Shown: one piece after another, positions 8,106-16,745 of the stretch | How the letters are laid out: each line of letters begins with the position of its first letter | Numbering within the stretch: position 1 is the stretch's first letter | Assembly: GCF_002726155.1 (NCBI RefSeq) | Contig: NZ_PBSH01000040.1 | Location: 1-64,000, forward strand | Source: Alcanivorax sp. | GTDB taxonomy: Bacteria > Pseudomonadota > Gammaproteobacteria > Pseudomonadales > Alcanivoracaceae | Direction of reading: 5' to 3' | Length of the DNA: 64,000 nt | Notes under the pieces: generated by a model | Database searches by the model: none | Seen by the model: only the letters and a program-made list of their open reading frames with translations | Told to the model about the DNA's origin: nothing | Translations under genes and position numbers: made by a program

Positions 8106-9917
8106 TCAATATTCCAAATGAAAACGGCGCGACAACCGTTGTTTAAAATCGCTAACCAGATGCAACGCGTCGCGTAACAGATCTCTTTCCAGTGAAGACA
8201 GCTGTTGCACCACGATATGATTATCTTCCACGGCATCGTCTTCGCCCTGCAATTTGGCCAGCTGTCGAGTCAAGCGCAGTTCACTGAAAAGCTCCATGGC
8301 CTCGCCCAGATCTTCGGCAAAGCCGGGCTCCAGCGCCCCTGCGGCGACCAGCTTGTCCAGCCTCGCCAGGGTTGAGGTTTCCCGGATTCGGCACTGCAAG
8401 GCCATGGCCCGAACACCATGCACCAAGGGAAACAGGGCGCCCTTCTTTATATCGATACCATGCTGGGCTTTCTTCAGCGACCCAAACAGATTCAGTGGAG
8501 TGGAAAACTGCAGGACCGGGCGGGCAAAGTGGGCCAGAAGCAACTGATCATCGCTGCACCGTGAAAACAGGGTATCGCGCACGGCTTCCAGCAGCCCGGC
8601 ATCACCGGCTACTGCGTGGGCATCGGTGAGGATTGTCAAGTTCAGCAGGCCTTTCCCGCCCGGATCAGCGGCCCAGTCATGCACGCGCTGCTGCCAACGC
8701 GACACCGGCCCGGTCCACTGCGAATTGGAAACCATTACGTTACCCGGACAGGGAGGGTAACCCAACGACAGCAGCGTGCGGGTAAGGCGCTGCATCTCCT
8801 GATCACAACCGGGCCATTGCTGATGGTCGCCCAAAATCAGGCCGTTATCCTGGTCGGTTTTCAGTATTTGCTCACCCCGCCCTTCGCTGCCCATGACCAT
8901 CAGGCAGGCACGCTGCTGGTCGGCGGGCACCACCATTTCGAAGGCTTTACTCATCAGGCGACCATTGAGGGCGGCCAGCAAATCCATGGCAAACCGCATT
9001 TTTACGCCCTGCGCCATCAAGGTATCCACTAGGTCAGGCAGTCGAGCGCTGGCCAGTTGCAGCGCCTCCAGCGTATCCGCTTTTTCGATTTCCAACCCAA
9101 CCACATAGGAACGACTGGAAAAGAAACTAAGCACATCGGTGAGCTCCACTACGCCCACTGCAACGCCATTTTCCATGACCACCACCCGCGCCACCTTGTG
9201 CCGGGTCATGCGGGTCAAGGCTGCGAACAGGTAATCGCCCGGACGGGCAGTAACCAACTCGGTTTCTGCCACCTCAGCCAGACGGGTATCCGGCGATTGA
9301 TTGCTCATCACCAGCGCGGTCAACAAATCCGTCTTGGTGACAATGGCGTAATGCTGTTGATGCTGTATTAGCACGCTGTCCACGCCGTGTTGTTTCAGCG
9401 CGGTCACGGCATCACGCACGGTGGCCTGTTCCGGCATAATCAGGGGCTCACGCATGCACGCGTCCACCCGTGCCAGCATAAAGCCCGCCAGCGTCACGCC
9501 CCCTTCCCGGCGTTCTGCCAGGCGCTGGTTTTTCTCCGCCAGGCGCTGGCTAAAATAACGGCCAAATTCGGCCTCGCTTGCACACAGTTCGCGAAACATG
9601 CCTGCGGGGATCAGGTAACACAGGGTTTGCTGTTCGGCCCGAAACCGGTAGCGGCTCTGGCCGTTCAGCACACTAATCGCCCCGAACAGATCCCCGGCGG
9701 CATACACTCCCACCTGCCGACGGCTATCCGGCGCGTTCACGTCCAGTTCTGCCACACTGCCCTTGTGCACAAGAAAGACAGAATCGCTGGTACTGGCCGC
9801 ATCGAGAATAATGTCATCTGGCTCGTAATAGGCCAGATCGGTTCCTTCCTGCAAACGGCGGCGCCCGGCTTCACTCAGCTGGCTGAACGGGTACTGGTTC
9901 AGTTCCTGTTCAATCAT
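8106..9917 (-). CDS. Cyclic-nucleotide-binding / CBS pair / DUF294 putative nucleotidyltransferase
   Basis: 603 residues. An N-terminal cNMP-binding-like barrel (about 15-140; AAGDLFGAISVLNG, though the phosphate-binding cassette is degenerate), two CBS motifs (about 155-280; VTALKQHGVDSVLI and TRHKVARVVVM), then the DUF294 nucleotidyltransferase (GSEGRGEQILKTDQDNGLI, with the G-S and D-x-D type metal site) and its helical C-terminal domain. The family resembles GlnD/GlnE transferases and probably modifies or senses something according to a nucleotide signal; no member has a settled substrate that I can name. The ATG at 9917 is preferred over an upstream GTG at 9926. Its position beside the symporter and CrbS makes a regulatory link to acid uptake plausible (inference). 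Confidence 0.85.
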   Translation of the reverse strand: MIEQELNQYPFSQLSEAGRRRLQEGTDLAYYEPDDIILDAASTSDSVFLVHKGSVAELDVNAPDSRRQVGVYAAGDLFGAISVLNGQSRYRFRAEQQTLCYLIPAGMFRELCASEAEFGRYFSQRLAEKNQRLAERREGGVTLAGFMLARVDACMREPLIMPEQATVRDAVTALKQHGVDSVLIQHQQHYAIVTKTDLLTALVMSNQSPDTRLAEVAETELVTARPGDYLFAALTRMTRHKVARVVVMENGVAVGVVELTDVLSFFSSRSYVVGLEIEKADTLEALQLASARLPDLVDTLMAQGVKMRFAMDLLAALNGRLMSKAFEMVVPADQQRACLMVMGSEGRGEQILKTDQDNGLILGDHQQWPGCDQEMQRLTRTLLSLGYPPCPGNVMVSNSQWTGPVSRWQQRVHDWAADPGGKGLLNLTILTDAHAVAGDAGLLEAVRDTLFSRCSDDQLLLAHFARPVLQFSTPLNLFGSLKKAQHGIDIKKGALFPLVHGVRAMALQCRIRETSTLARLDKLVAAGALEPGFAEDLGEAMELFSELRLTRQLAKLQGEDDAVEDNHIVVQQLSSLERDLLRDALHLVSDFKQRLSRRFHLEY

Positions 9918-9960
9918 TCGGTTCACCCCGCCATTGCGTCTTTGTTGCCATTATTAAACG

Positions 9961-9996
9961 CAAAAACCGGTGCGGGGAACTATCCCGCACCGGTTC
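9961..9996 (-). terminator. Rho-independent terminator after the sodium:solute symporter gene
   Basis: Perfect 12-bp stem AACCGGTGCGGG / CCCGCACCGGTT (9965-9976 with 9984-9995). Read leftward it is followed by a run of T residues. It separates the symporter pair from the DUF294 gene, making them two transcripts. Confidence 0.88.
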
Positions 9997-10011
9997 CTGT
10001 TTTACCCGTAC

Positions 10012-11808
10012 TTAGTGTGCGGAGGCTTCACCGGCACCTCGCGGAATACGGATGTCTTCCACAATATGCTGGATATGCTCCGGAGGCGGTGCAGTCACAC
10101 GGGAGACCGAGAAGGCCACCACAAAGTTGAGCACCATACCCAGGGTCCCGATACCTTCAGGGGACACACCCAGCCACCAATGTTCCGCGGTGTTCAGCTC
10201 TGGCGAGATGAACTTGAAGAACACGATGTAGCTGAAGGTAAAGACCAGACCAACCAGCATCCCGGCGATGGCCCCTTCCTTGTTCATCCGCTTGTAGAAG
10301 ATGCCCATGAGGATCACCGGGAAGAAGCTGGCAGCGGCAAGGCCGAAGGCAAATGCCACCACCTGGGCGACAAAGCCGGGTGGGTTTATCCCGAAGTAAC
10401 CGGCAATAACGATAGCCACCACTGCCGCCCCGCGAGCCGCCAGTAACTCCTGCTTCTCACTGATATCCGGCATCAGGGTTTTCTTCAACAAGTCATGGGA
10501 GATAGCACTGGATATCACCAACAACAGCCCTGCTGCCGTGGACAATGCTGCCGCCACGCCACCGGCCGCCACCAGCGCAATCACCCAGCCCGGCAAATTG
10601 CCGATTTCAGGGTTGGCCAGCACGATAATATCGCGATCGATATACACTTCAGAGGTGTTATCCGTCGGCGCATTGGTCAACACCCGCTCACCATAGCTAC
10701 CTTTGGCCTCTTCACGGCTGCCGGCGTAGGTGGGCTTGCCTTCGAAAGGCGCACCGGCACGCATCTGCACAGCACCATCACCATTCTTGTCTACCCAACC
10801 GATCAGCCCGGAGTTTTCCCAGTTATAGAACCATTCCGGCAGTTCGGTGTATTGGGTTTCATTTACGGTGTCGATCAGGTTAAGCCGTGCGAACGCACCT
10901 ACTGCCGGTGCGGAGGTGTACAGCAAGGCGATGAAAAACAACGCCCAGCCGGCACTGATACGAGCATCTTTTACTCGTGGCACGGTAAAGAAGCGCACGA
11001 TTACGTGGGGCAGGCCCGCGGTACCGCACATCAATGCCGCCGCAATAAAGAACACATCAATGGTGGATTTGGAGCCTTCTGTGTATTCAGTAAAGCCAAG
11101 ATCCGTCACCACCTGATCCAGCTTTTGCAGCAAATAGACGCCACTATCACCACCGGCGGAATCCAGCACCGTAGCACCAAACCCGGTTTGCGGAAGAACG
11201 TGGCCGGTCATCATGATAGACAGGAAAACCGCCGGCACCAGAAAAGCAAAAATCAATACACAGTATTGCGCTACCTGGGTATAAGTAATCCCTTTCATGC
11301 CACCAAGAACAGCATAGAAAAAGACGATGGCCATGCCGATCACCACGCCCACGTTCACGTCCACTTCCAGGAAGCGGGCGAACACAATACCCGTGCCGCG
11401 CATCTGCCCGGCCACATAGGTAAAGGACACGAAGATCACACAGATCACTGCCACCGTTCTGGCTACGTTGGAGTAGTAACGGTCACCAATAAAGTCCGGC
11501 ACGGTAAATTTACCGAACTTGCGCAGGTAAGGTGCCAGCAGCATAGCCAACAGCACATACCCGCCTGTCCACCCCATCAGGTACACCGAGGCATCGTAAC
11601 CGGAGTAAGCGATAATCCCGGCCATGGAAATGAACGAAGCCGCTGACATCCAGTCGGCAGCGGTGGCGGCCCCATTGGCGATCGGGGAAACCCCGCCACC
11701 AGCCACATAAAAATCCTTGGTCGACCCGGCCCGTGACCAGATCGCAATCCCGATGTAGAGCGCAAACGAACCGCCTACAAAGAGATAAGTGAGTGTCTGA
11801 ATATCCAT
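10012..11808 (-). CDS. Sodium:solute symporter, ActP-like, VC_2705 subfamily large subunit
   Basis: 598 residues, many hydrophobic helices of the SLC5/SSF fold. N-terminal RAGSTKDFYVAGGGVSPIAN and AADWMSAASFISMAG, then GGMKGITYTQVAQY, are hallmark SSF stretches. A long loop around residues 320-400 (KNGDGAVQMRAG, EARGSYGER-type region) is typical of the VC_2705 subfamily, as is pairing with a DUF4212 small subunit, which lies directly upstream. E. coli ActP (with a DUF485 partner) carries acetate; here the nearby acs and CrbSR-like regulators argue for acetate or another short carboxylate, but the subfamily's substrate is not certain. It begins 43 bases after the small subunit and ends in a strong terminator. 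Confidence 0.9.
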   Translation of the reverse strand: MDIQTLTYLFVGGSFALYIGIAIWSRAGSTKDFYVAGGGVSPIANGAATAADWMSAASFISMAGIIAYSGYDASVYLMGWTGGYVLLAMLLAPYLRKFGKFTVPDFIGDRYYSNVARTVAVICVIFVSFTYVAGQMRGTGIVFARFLEVDVNVGVVIGMAIVFFYAVLGGMKGITYTQVAQYCVLIFAFLVPAVFLSIMMTGHVLPQTGFGATVLDSAGGDSGVYLLQKLDQVVTDLGFTEYTEGSKSTIDVFFIAAALMCGTAGLPHVIVRFFTVPRVKDARISAGWALFFIALLYTSAPAVGAFARLNLIDTVNETQYTELPEWFYNWENSGLIGWVDKNGDGAVQMRAGAPFEGKPTYAGSREEAKGSYGERVLTNAPTDNTSEVYIDRDIIVLANPEIGNLPGWVIALVAAGGVAAALSTAAGLLLVISSAISHDLLKKTLMPDISEKQELLAARGAAVVAIVIAGYFGINPPGFVAQVVAFAFGLAAASFFPVILMGIFYKRMNKEGAIAGMLVGLVFTFSYIVFFKFISPELNTAEHWWLGVSPEGIGTLGMVLNFVVAFSVSRVTAPPPEHIQHIVEDIRIPRGAGEASAH

Positions 11809-11851
11809 AGGATGTCTCTCTTTATCGGTCTCTTTATCTGCTTTTCAGCGG

Positions 11852-12109
11852 TTAGTCTTCGTGGACATCAAATTTACGGTCCAGCTTGTTCATGGAGTGC
11901 GCGTACTTGATGATCAGCACCAGGAACACATAGATCGCTCCCTGCTGCGCAAACCAGAAGCCCAGCTTGAAACCGAAGAATTGGATTTGATTGAGTTCAT
12001 CTACCAGCAATATGCCGCAGCCATAAGAGACAACGAACCAGATAGCAACGTAGGTAAAAATCAATCGCAGGTTAGCGGCCCAGTAGGCGCGGGCGTTTTC
12101 TTCTTTCAT
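11852..12109 (-). CDS. DUF4212 small subunit of sodium:solute symporter
   Basis: 85 residues with two transmembrane helices (LRLIFTYVAIWFVVSYGCGILL and FAQQGAIYVFLVLIIKYA). The YWAANLR start, LLVDELNQIQFFGF and FWFAQQGAIYVF follow the DUF4212 pattern closely. Members are encoded immediately before an SSF symporter of the VC_2705 subfamily and are taken to be its small subunit. First gene of a two-gene operon; its promoter must lie in 12110-12408, where CrbR could act, though I cannot point to a site. Confidence 0.9.
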   Translation of the reverse strand: MKEENARAYWAANLRLIFTYVAIWFVVSYGCGILLVDELNQIQFFGFKLGFWFAQQGAIYVFLVLIIKYAHSMNKLDRKFDVHED

Positions 12110-12408
12110 TACTCGTCCCTCTGCGTAATCAGGAAATCAGGCCACCCTCTTTTCAGGCAGACAAGGGATAGGCTCGGTACCCAGACTAGCCAAAGGGCCA
12201 TGGCAGCACAGTATGACTTTAGTCGAAGTCGGCCAGGGCACAGCCGCGTAATGGCAGGCCGGAGCGCATGGGAAAGCGAGCTGCCCGGAAAAAGGCACCC
12301 CCGGCCTGTGATATCGGCGGTTTTCCGTTAAACTCGCGGGTCTGTTCGTTGAGCCCCATGGCTCAGACAGGGAATTTTCGAGTCGATAAAAACAATCATG
12401 GATAGATA
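12110..12408. other. Divergent intergenic region, symporter operon / metallo-hydrolase
   Basis: About 300 bases with no supported gene. It should contain the leftward promoter of the symporter operon and the rightward promoter of the MBL-fold gene. Nothing distinctive was seen. Confidence 0.5.
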
Positions 12409-13413
12409 ATGAAAATAGCGCGATGGCTGTTGGCCGCGTTTCTGCTTGTGATTCTCAGCGGTTCATTGCTGCTCACGCTTTCTCCCGACCTGACACGTTG
12501 GCCTGTGGCACCCACGCAATCAGTCCCGGAAAAGGGCTCGGTCACGCTCACCTACCTGGGCACCAGCACTATCCTGATCAGCGACGGCCACACCCATCTG
12601 CTCACCGATGGGTATTTCTCACGGGTTTCCATCCCGCAATTGCTGTTCACCCGGATAGCACCGAATTCACAGCGCATTGAGCACGCCCTGGCACAGGCAG
12701 GCATTACCTCACTGGACGCCCAGCTGGTGCTGCACTCTCATTTTGATCACGCCATGGATGTGGCGGAGGTGGCAAAACGTACCGGCGCACAATTGCTGGG
12801 CTCCTCGTCTACCGCCATGGTGGGCAAGGGCGGCGGCCTGCCGGATTCCCGCATCACCACCATCGTCCCCCATCAGCCGTATTCGTTTGGGCAATTTACC
12901 GTGCACTTTGTCCCGGCCAGCCATGTGCCACTGCCCGCGCCAGTGGAAGCCATGACTGGCAAAGGAGACATCGCCAAACCGGTTACCCCGCCCGCAAGAG
13001 TAGGAGCCTGGGAGGAAGGACAAAGCTACGCCGTGGTCATTACCCATCCCGCCGGATCGCTGTTGATTCAGGGAAGTTCCGGAGCGGTCCCCGGGGCGCT
13101 GACGGGTTACCAGGCAGACTATGCCCTGCTCGCCAGTGCTAGCCTGGGCAAACAATCCGATCGTTATCAGCAGACGTTCATGGAAGAAACCGCCATCGCG
13201 GTAGGCGCACACACGGTGATACCGGTGCACTGGGATGATTTTTTCAGTGAGCTGACACCAGACGTGAAACCTCTTCCCTGGGGACTGGACAACATGCATA
13301 ACTCGTTTCATGCACTGGCGGACAGACACGACGGCGACTTTTGGGTGCTGCCGCCCTTTCAGCCGTTTACGTTAACCCCCGGGGCACAAAGTCCGTCAGT
13401 ATCCGGGCAATAA
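12409..13413 (+). CDS. MBL-fold metallo-hydrolase, probably membrane-anchored or secreted
   Basis: 334 residues. The first 25 are a signal peptide or anchor (MKIARWLLAAFLLVILSGSLLL). A metallo-beta-lactamase domain follows: TYLGTSTILI, then HSHFDHAMD near residue 110, the H-x-H-x-D-H zinc motif, and a later PVHWDDFF histidine. This pattern resembles UlaG/RomA-like lactonases and phosphodiesterases more than beta-lactamases, but the substrate cannot be told. No strong ribosome site precedes the ATG. Its 3' end overlaps the convergent dusC gene by 47 bases. Confidence 0.8.
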   Translation: MKIARWLLAAFLLVILSGSLLLTLSPDLTRWPVAPTQSVPEKGSVTLTYLGTSTILISDGHTHLLTDGYFSRVSIPQLLFTRIAPNSQRIEHALAQAGITSLDAQLVLHSHFDHAMDVAEVAKRTGAQLLGSSSTAMVGKGGGLPDSRITTIVPHQPYSFGQFTVHFVPASHVPLPAPVEAMTGKGDIAKPVTPPARVGAWEEGQSYAVVITHPAGSLLIQGSSGAVPGALTGYQADYALLASASLGKQSDRYQQTFMEETAIAVGAHTVIPVHWDDFFSELTPDVKPLPWGLDNMHNSFHALADRHDGDFWVLPPFQPFTLTPGAQSPSVSGQ

Positions 13414-14320
13414 CCTCAGGCCGGGTTTCGCGTTTCAGCTGCTCCAGCAATTGCGCCGCCTGCGGCCAGCGCCGACGCAAGTAACTCAGCCATTGCTTAA
13501 TGCGCCCGGCCAATTGCGCATCGGTGCCGGTACCTGCCACATCCACCCAGAACTGTTGCAGGATCGGCAAGATCGCATCCCAGCCGGTCTCCCCACCGTG
13601 CCGCAACACGGAGACCAGGCGCGGGTTGGCCACCGCGCCACGCCCGAGCATCAGATCATCACAGCCGCTTTCCTGGCGAGCGCGGGCGGCATCGTCCGCA
13701 GTCCAGATCTCACCATTGGCAATCACCGGAATCGATACCACCTCACGGATGTGGCCGATACGATCCCAGAATGCCGGCGGCTTATACCCCTGGCGCTTGG
13801 TACGCCCGTGTACCGTCAACCAGGCAGCTCCGGCGTCAACCACTGCACGGGCATTATCCAGCGCCCGGGCATCATCTTCATTACCCAGGCGCATTTTCAC
13901 CGACACCGGCACATGGGCCGGCACAGCTTCGCGCACAGCGGCCGTCACCGCATGGACTACCTCCGGTTCATCCAGCAACACCGCACCGCCACGATGACGG
14001 TTCACCGTTTTCGCCGGGCAACCAAAATTCAGATCAATCGCTGGCGCTCCAAGCGTCACTGCACGCACCGCATTTTCTGCCATGCAATCAGGTTCGGAGC
14101 CCAGTAACTGAAGATGCACAGGCGTGCCCGCCCGGGTGCGCGCGCCAAGTTTTAACTCGGGGCACCAGCGATAAAACACCTTGGGCGGCAACAGCAGCCC
14201 GCTGACACGGACAAACTCACTGACACACCAGTCGTAGTCGCCCACATCCGTCAGTGCCTGGCGAACCCAAAAATCCGCCAGTCCTTCCATAGGGGCCAGA
14301 ATCAATTTCATGGCGCGCAT
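13367..14320 (-). CDS. dusC: tRNA-dihydrouridine(16) synthase DusC
   Basis: 317 residues, FMN-dependent enzyme that reduces uridine to dihydrouridine in the tRNA D-loop. Start LAPMEGLADFWVR, FGCPAKTVNRHRGGAVLL (catalytic Cys), SVKMRLG, TVHGRTKRQGY, IANGEI and MLGRGAVANP are the Dus signatures. VNRHRGGAVLL and the helical C-terminus (about 245-317) fit DusC rather than DusA or DusB. Two in-frame ATGs, at 14320 and 14311, are possible and neither has a good ribosome site. Its 3' end overlaps the convergent MBL gene. Confidence 0.93.
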   Translation of the reverse strand: MRAMKLILAPMEGLADFWVRQALTDVGDYDWCVSEFVRVSGLLLPPKVFYRWCPELKLGARTRAGTPVHLQLLGSEPDCMAENAVRAVTLGAPAIDLNFGCPAKTVNRHRGGAVLLDEPEVVHAVTAAVREAVPAHVPVSVKMRLGNEDDARALDNARAVVDAGAAWLTVHGRTKRQGYKPPAFWDRIGHIREVVSIPVIANGEIWTADDAARARQESGCDDLMLGRGAVANPRLVSVLRHGGETGWDAILPILQQFWVDVAGTGTDAQLAGRIKQWLSYLRRRWPQAAQLLEQLKRETRPEVIARILTDFVPRGLT

Positions 14321-14894
14321 TCTAGGCTACTGAAGCGCTGCCGAATACGCGTAATTGCGGGCAAAAATGCATTCAACCTTCTTTCTTCCCCACGTCGAAC
14401 CACACCACAAAACATCCGGCTTCTCTTGCAATAACGGTGTTCATTTGCCACGGTAAATAACAATTTGCGCAAGAATGGACGCTACTCGGGGACACCCGCA
14501 CGCCGGAAATGCGATAGCAGGCGCCCCTGACAACGTGAGGGAACGCAATGAAAAAAGCATCATTCGCGAGCGCCATCGACACGGCATTAGCATGCTTTTT
14601 CCTGCATGGTTAACGCCGTCAACGCCTTATCGGGAAGGCACAAGAGGGTACACTGCCGAGAAAGTCTGCCGCCTTTTCTCTGGCTTACCAAGTGTTCCAT
14701 CTCCACGCACCCACCGTATGCTGTGTGTGCTTTTCCTTCCCTTATTGCGTCGTGTGCACTGCGCGACACGCTGCCGACACCGAAACGCGAATACGCAATA
14801 TTTCGCCTTACACCACCCCACAATTCATAGGCCTGTCGCTTCACTCGCGCCAGGCCGCACGTTTTTTGCGATAAAAAATGAGGGAGAGAAACTG
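14321..14894. other. 574-base intergenic region upstream of a porin gene
   Basis: An open frame runs back from the porin to 14475, but that upstream part has no family likeness and the porin signal peptide starts at 14895, so I treat this stretch as non-coding leader. It includes one tiny frame, 14548-14613 (21 codons, MKKASFASAID...), with a GAGGGA ribosome site, listed separately. No promoter could be placed with confidence. The length suggests a regulated or long 5' leader for the porin. Confidence 0.45.
14548..14613 (+). CDS. Possible 21-residue leader peptide ahead of the porin gene
   Basis: ATG-AAA-AAA start with GAGGGA seven bases upstream, encoding MKKASFASAIDTALACFFLHG and a TAA stop. 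The ribosome site is the only support; the peptide has no recognisable family, and chance is a real possibility. It might be a leader peptide or the decayed start of a lost exported protein. Confidence 0.2.
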   Translation: MKKASFASAIDTALACFFLHG

Positions 14895-15956
14895 ATGAAA
14901 CAGCAACGTATTTTGCCATTATCGACAGCCCTGCTGGCTGGCTTTGCCGCCCTGCCTGCCCAGGCGGATCTGGAGGTCACCCCCTACGGCTCCCTGCGCA
15001 TCCAGACGGAAGCCGTTTCTGTCGATCAGGCGCAACCCGGCGAAGACGATTCCTACACCGGGCTACGGGACGCGTACTCCCGCTTGGGCGTCAACGCCAA
15101 CTATAATGATTTCGAACATTTTGATATTTCTGCCACGGTGGAATTCCCGATTAACTCCGCCCGCCTGCAAGCGGAAGACCCGACCTTTTTCCAGGAAAGC
15201 TACAAAGGCAACAACAAGCCACGGGTCGCCGACATTACCGTGGCCCACGATCGCTTTGGTAGCGTGCGCGTTGGTACCCAGTGGCTGGCGTACTACAACA
15301 ACGTGGCCTACCCGCTGGATTTCTTCAGCTCTTTCTATTCCGGCTATGCCACACAGGCCACTTTTCGCCGCGACGCACTCACTTACACCACCCCCAACAT
15401 GGGCGGGTTCACGGCCACCGTTTCCGGTGTCGACCTGACCGACCAGCAGGGCACCAGTTACCTGGACACCATGCAGTACGCACTGTCCTATGCAGTTAAC
15501 GACGAACTGGCCTTTGGTATCGGCTACCAGGACAGCGAGCAAGATTCCGCCAAGCATGCCGACCAAGCCGGCATTTCCGCAGCCTGGTCGCCGGGTAACT
15601 GGCGCTTTGCTGCCAAGGTAGAACAGCTGCTCAGCAACGATGACACCCTTCAGGACGATGATCCGGTGACCTACAACCTGCTGGGTTCCTACAGCTGGAA
15701 CAAGTACACCCTGCGCGCCATGGTTGCCCACGGTGAGGAATCCGACGAGGGGGATGCGTTCTTCCAGGGGGATTCTGCCCAGGTCGGGCTGGACTACCGC
15801 CACACCGAAAACCTCAAATTCTTTGCGGAATACTTCTACGAAGAACTGGGTTACGCCATCTACACCCCCAACTCCGAAAGCTTCAACCCGTTGGCGGGCT
15901 ATCAGGTGGAAAGCGACGGTCAGGTATTCACCGTGGGCATGCGGTTTGATTTTTAA
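14895..15956 (+). CDS. Gram-negative porin (general or anion porin family)
   Basis: 353 residues. Signal peptide MKQQRILPLSTALLAGFAALPAQA, then a start typical of 16-strand porins (DLEVTPYGSLRIQTEAV), VGTQWLAYYNNVAYPLDFFSS near the constriction loop, and a C-terminal aromatic strand ending VFTVGMRFDF with terminal Phe, the outer-membrane assembly signal. ATG at 14895 follows AGGGAGAGAA. It is flanked by a long leader upstream and a terminator downstream, so it is monocistronic. Substrate preference is not readable. Confidence 0.88.
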   Translation: MKQQRILPLSTALLAGFAALPAQADLEVTPYGSLRIQTEAVSVDQAQPGEDDSYTGLRDAYSRLGVNANYNDFEHFDISATVEFPINSARLQAEDPTFFQESYKGNNKPRVADITVAHDRFGSVRVGTQWLAYYNNVAYPLDFFSSFYSGYATQATFRRDALTYTTPNMGGFTATVSGVDLTDQQGTSYLDTMQYALSYAVNDELAFGIGYQDSEQDSAKHADQAGISAAWSPGNWRFAAKVEQLLSNDDTLQDDDPVTYNLLGSYSWNKYTLRAMVAHGEESDEGDAFFQGDSAQVGLDYRHTENLKFFAEYFYEELGYAIYTPNSESFNPLAGYQVESDGQVFTVGMRFDF

Positions 15957-15964
15957 GAACCGAC

Positions 15965-16126
15965 AGCATGCATCACGCTGGACGCAACAACGCGTTTGAT
16001 TGTAATGCACACCGAAAACCAAACAGGCCGCGCTCGAAACCTCGGCGCGGCCTGTTTGGTTTTACCTGGAAAACATTCGCAGGGTTCTAGCGCATGATGC
16101 GTGTTGCGCGCAGCATGAAGCGTGCT
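15965..16126. repeat. Heptamer inverted-arm element, GCGTGnn dialect, enclosing a terminator
   Basis: Left arm 15965-15993: AGCATGC, ATCACGC, TGGACGC, then AACAACGC. Right arm 16092-16126, inverted type: GCATGAT, GCGTGTT, GCGCGCA, GCATGAA, GCGTGCT, five words in exact 7-base register. Between the arms lies the porin terminator at 16019-16063. The whole could fold as a large hairpin around a smaller one. Confidence 0.72.
16019..16063 (+). terminator. Rho-independent terminator after the porin gene
   Basis: 15-bp perfect stem, 16019-16033 (CCAAACAGGCCGCGC) with 16045-16059, and a four-T run. Read leftward there is little T-run, so it mainly serves the porin. Confidence 0.88.
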
Positions 16127-16502
16127 CAATCAGAATCCCCGCCGGTTGACGCAAGCGAAACGCCATAGCTTAGGAGATCAGAGGAAGAAGCAGCCTGCGA
16201 GCTCCGGCGGGCCTTTCAATATAATCAGCCGCAGCAACCGGGCGGAAGCCCCTGGTTAGAACCATTTGGAATCAATCCTCCCAGCCTCTTTTCCTGTCCC
16301 GCCTTACCCTTTTTATATCAATCACTTAGAATAGATCAAATCAGTTGAACGGTTGCCCCGGCTCGGATCCATCCTCCCTGCCGGCTCGTAACCCGGAATT
16401 GATTCACCACAGCCGCTGCATTACTGTTGCCGCCAGCATAGCCCGCAGCAGGGGCAGACACAGCAAAGACGGGGTCCCGGTGACGGATCCGAGGAGACGC
16501 TC
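16127..16502. other. Intergenic region upstream of xseB
   Basis: About 375 bases after the repeat element with no supported gene or RNA. It must contain the promoter of xseB-ispA-dxs. An AT-richer stretch at 16311-16345 is the likeliest place, but I cannot assign -35/-10 boxes. Confidence 0.45.
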
Positions 16503-16745
16503 ATGGCAAAAAACGCAGCCCCCGCGCTGGAAACCTCGCTGGACAGCCTGGAAGCCCTGGTGGAACGGATGGAATCCGGTGAGCTGACCCTGGAAGATTC
16601 CCTCAAAGCCTTTGAGGAAGGAGTGCGCCTGTCCCGGGAATGCCAACAGGCCCTGCAACAGGCTGAACAGAAAGTACGTATTCTGCTGGAGCAGAACGAC
16701 CGCGCCGAGCCTGCCCCCTTCACCGGTGGTGACAATGAGCAATGA
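16503..16745 (+). CDS. xseB: Exodeoxyribonuclease VII small subunit
   Basis: 80 residues, the usual size. [32 protein letters not shown] followed by [16 protein letters not shown] is the XseB family pattern, a short helical hairpin that binds XseA. ATG at 16503 follows GAGGAG. Its end overlaps the ispA start by 11 bases, so the two are translationally coupled; xseB-ispA-dxs is a common proteobacterial operon. xseA is not in the window. Confidence 0.95.
   Translation: MAKNAAPALETSLDSLEALVERMESGELTLEDSLKAFEEGVRLSRECQQALQQAEQKVRILLEQNDRAEPAPFTGGDNEQ

Noticed and set aside
10495..11646. 383-codon open frame on the plus strand
   Set aside because: Antisense to the sodium:solute symporter; product is His/Gln-rich with no family features.
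14475..14894. Upstream extension of the porin frame by 140 codons
   Set aside because: Would place the signal peptide in the middle of the protein; the ATG at 14895 has a ribosome site directly ahead.
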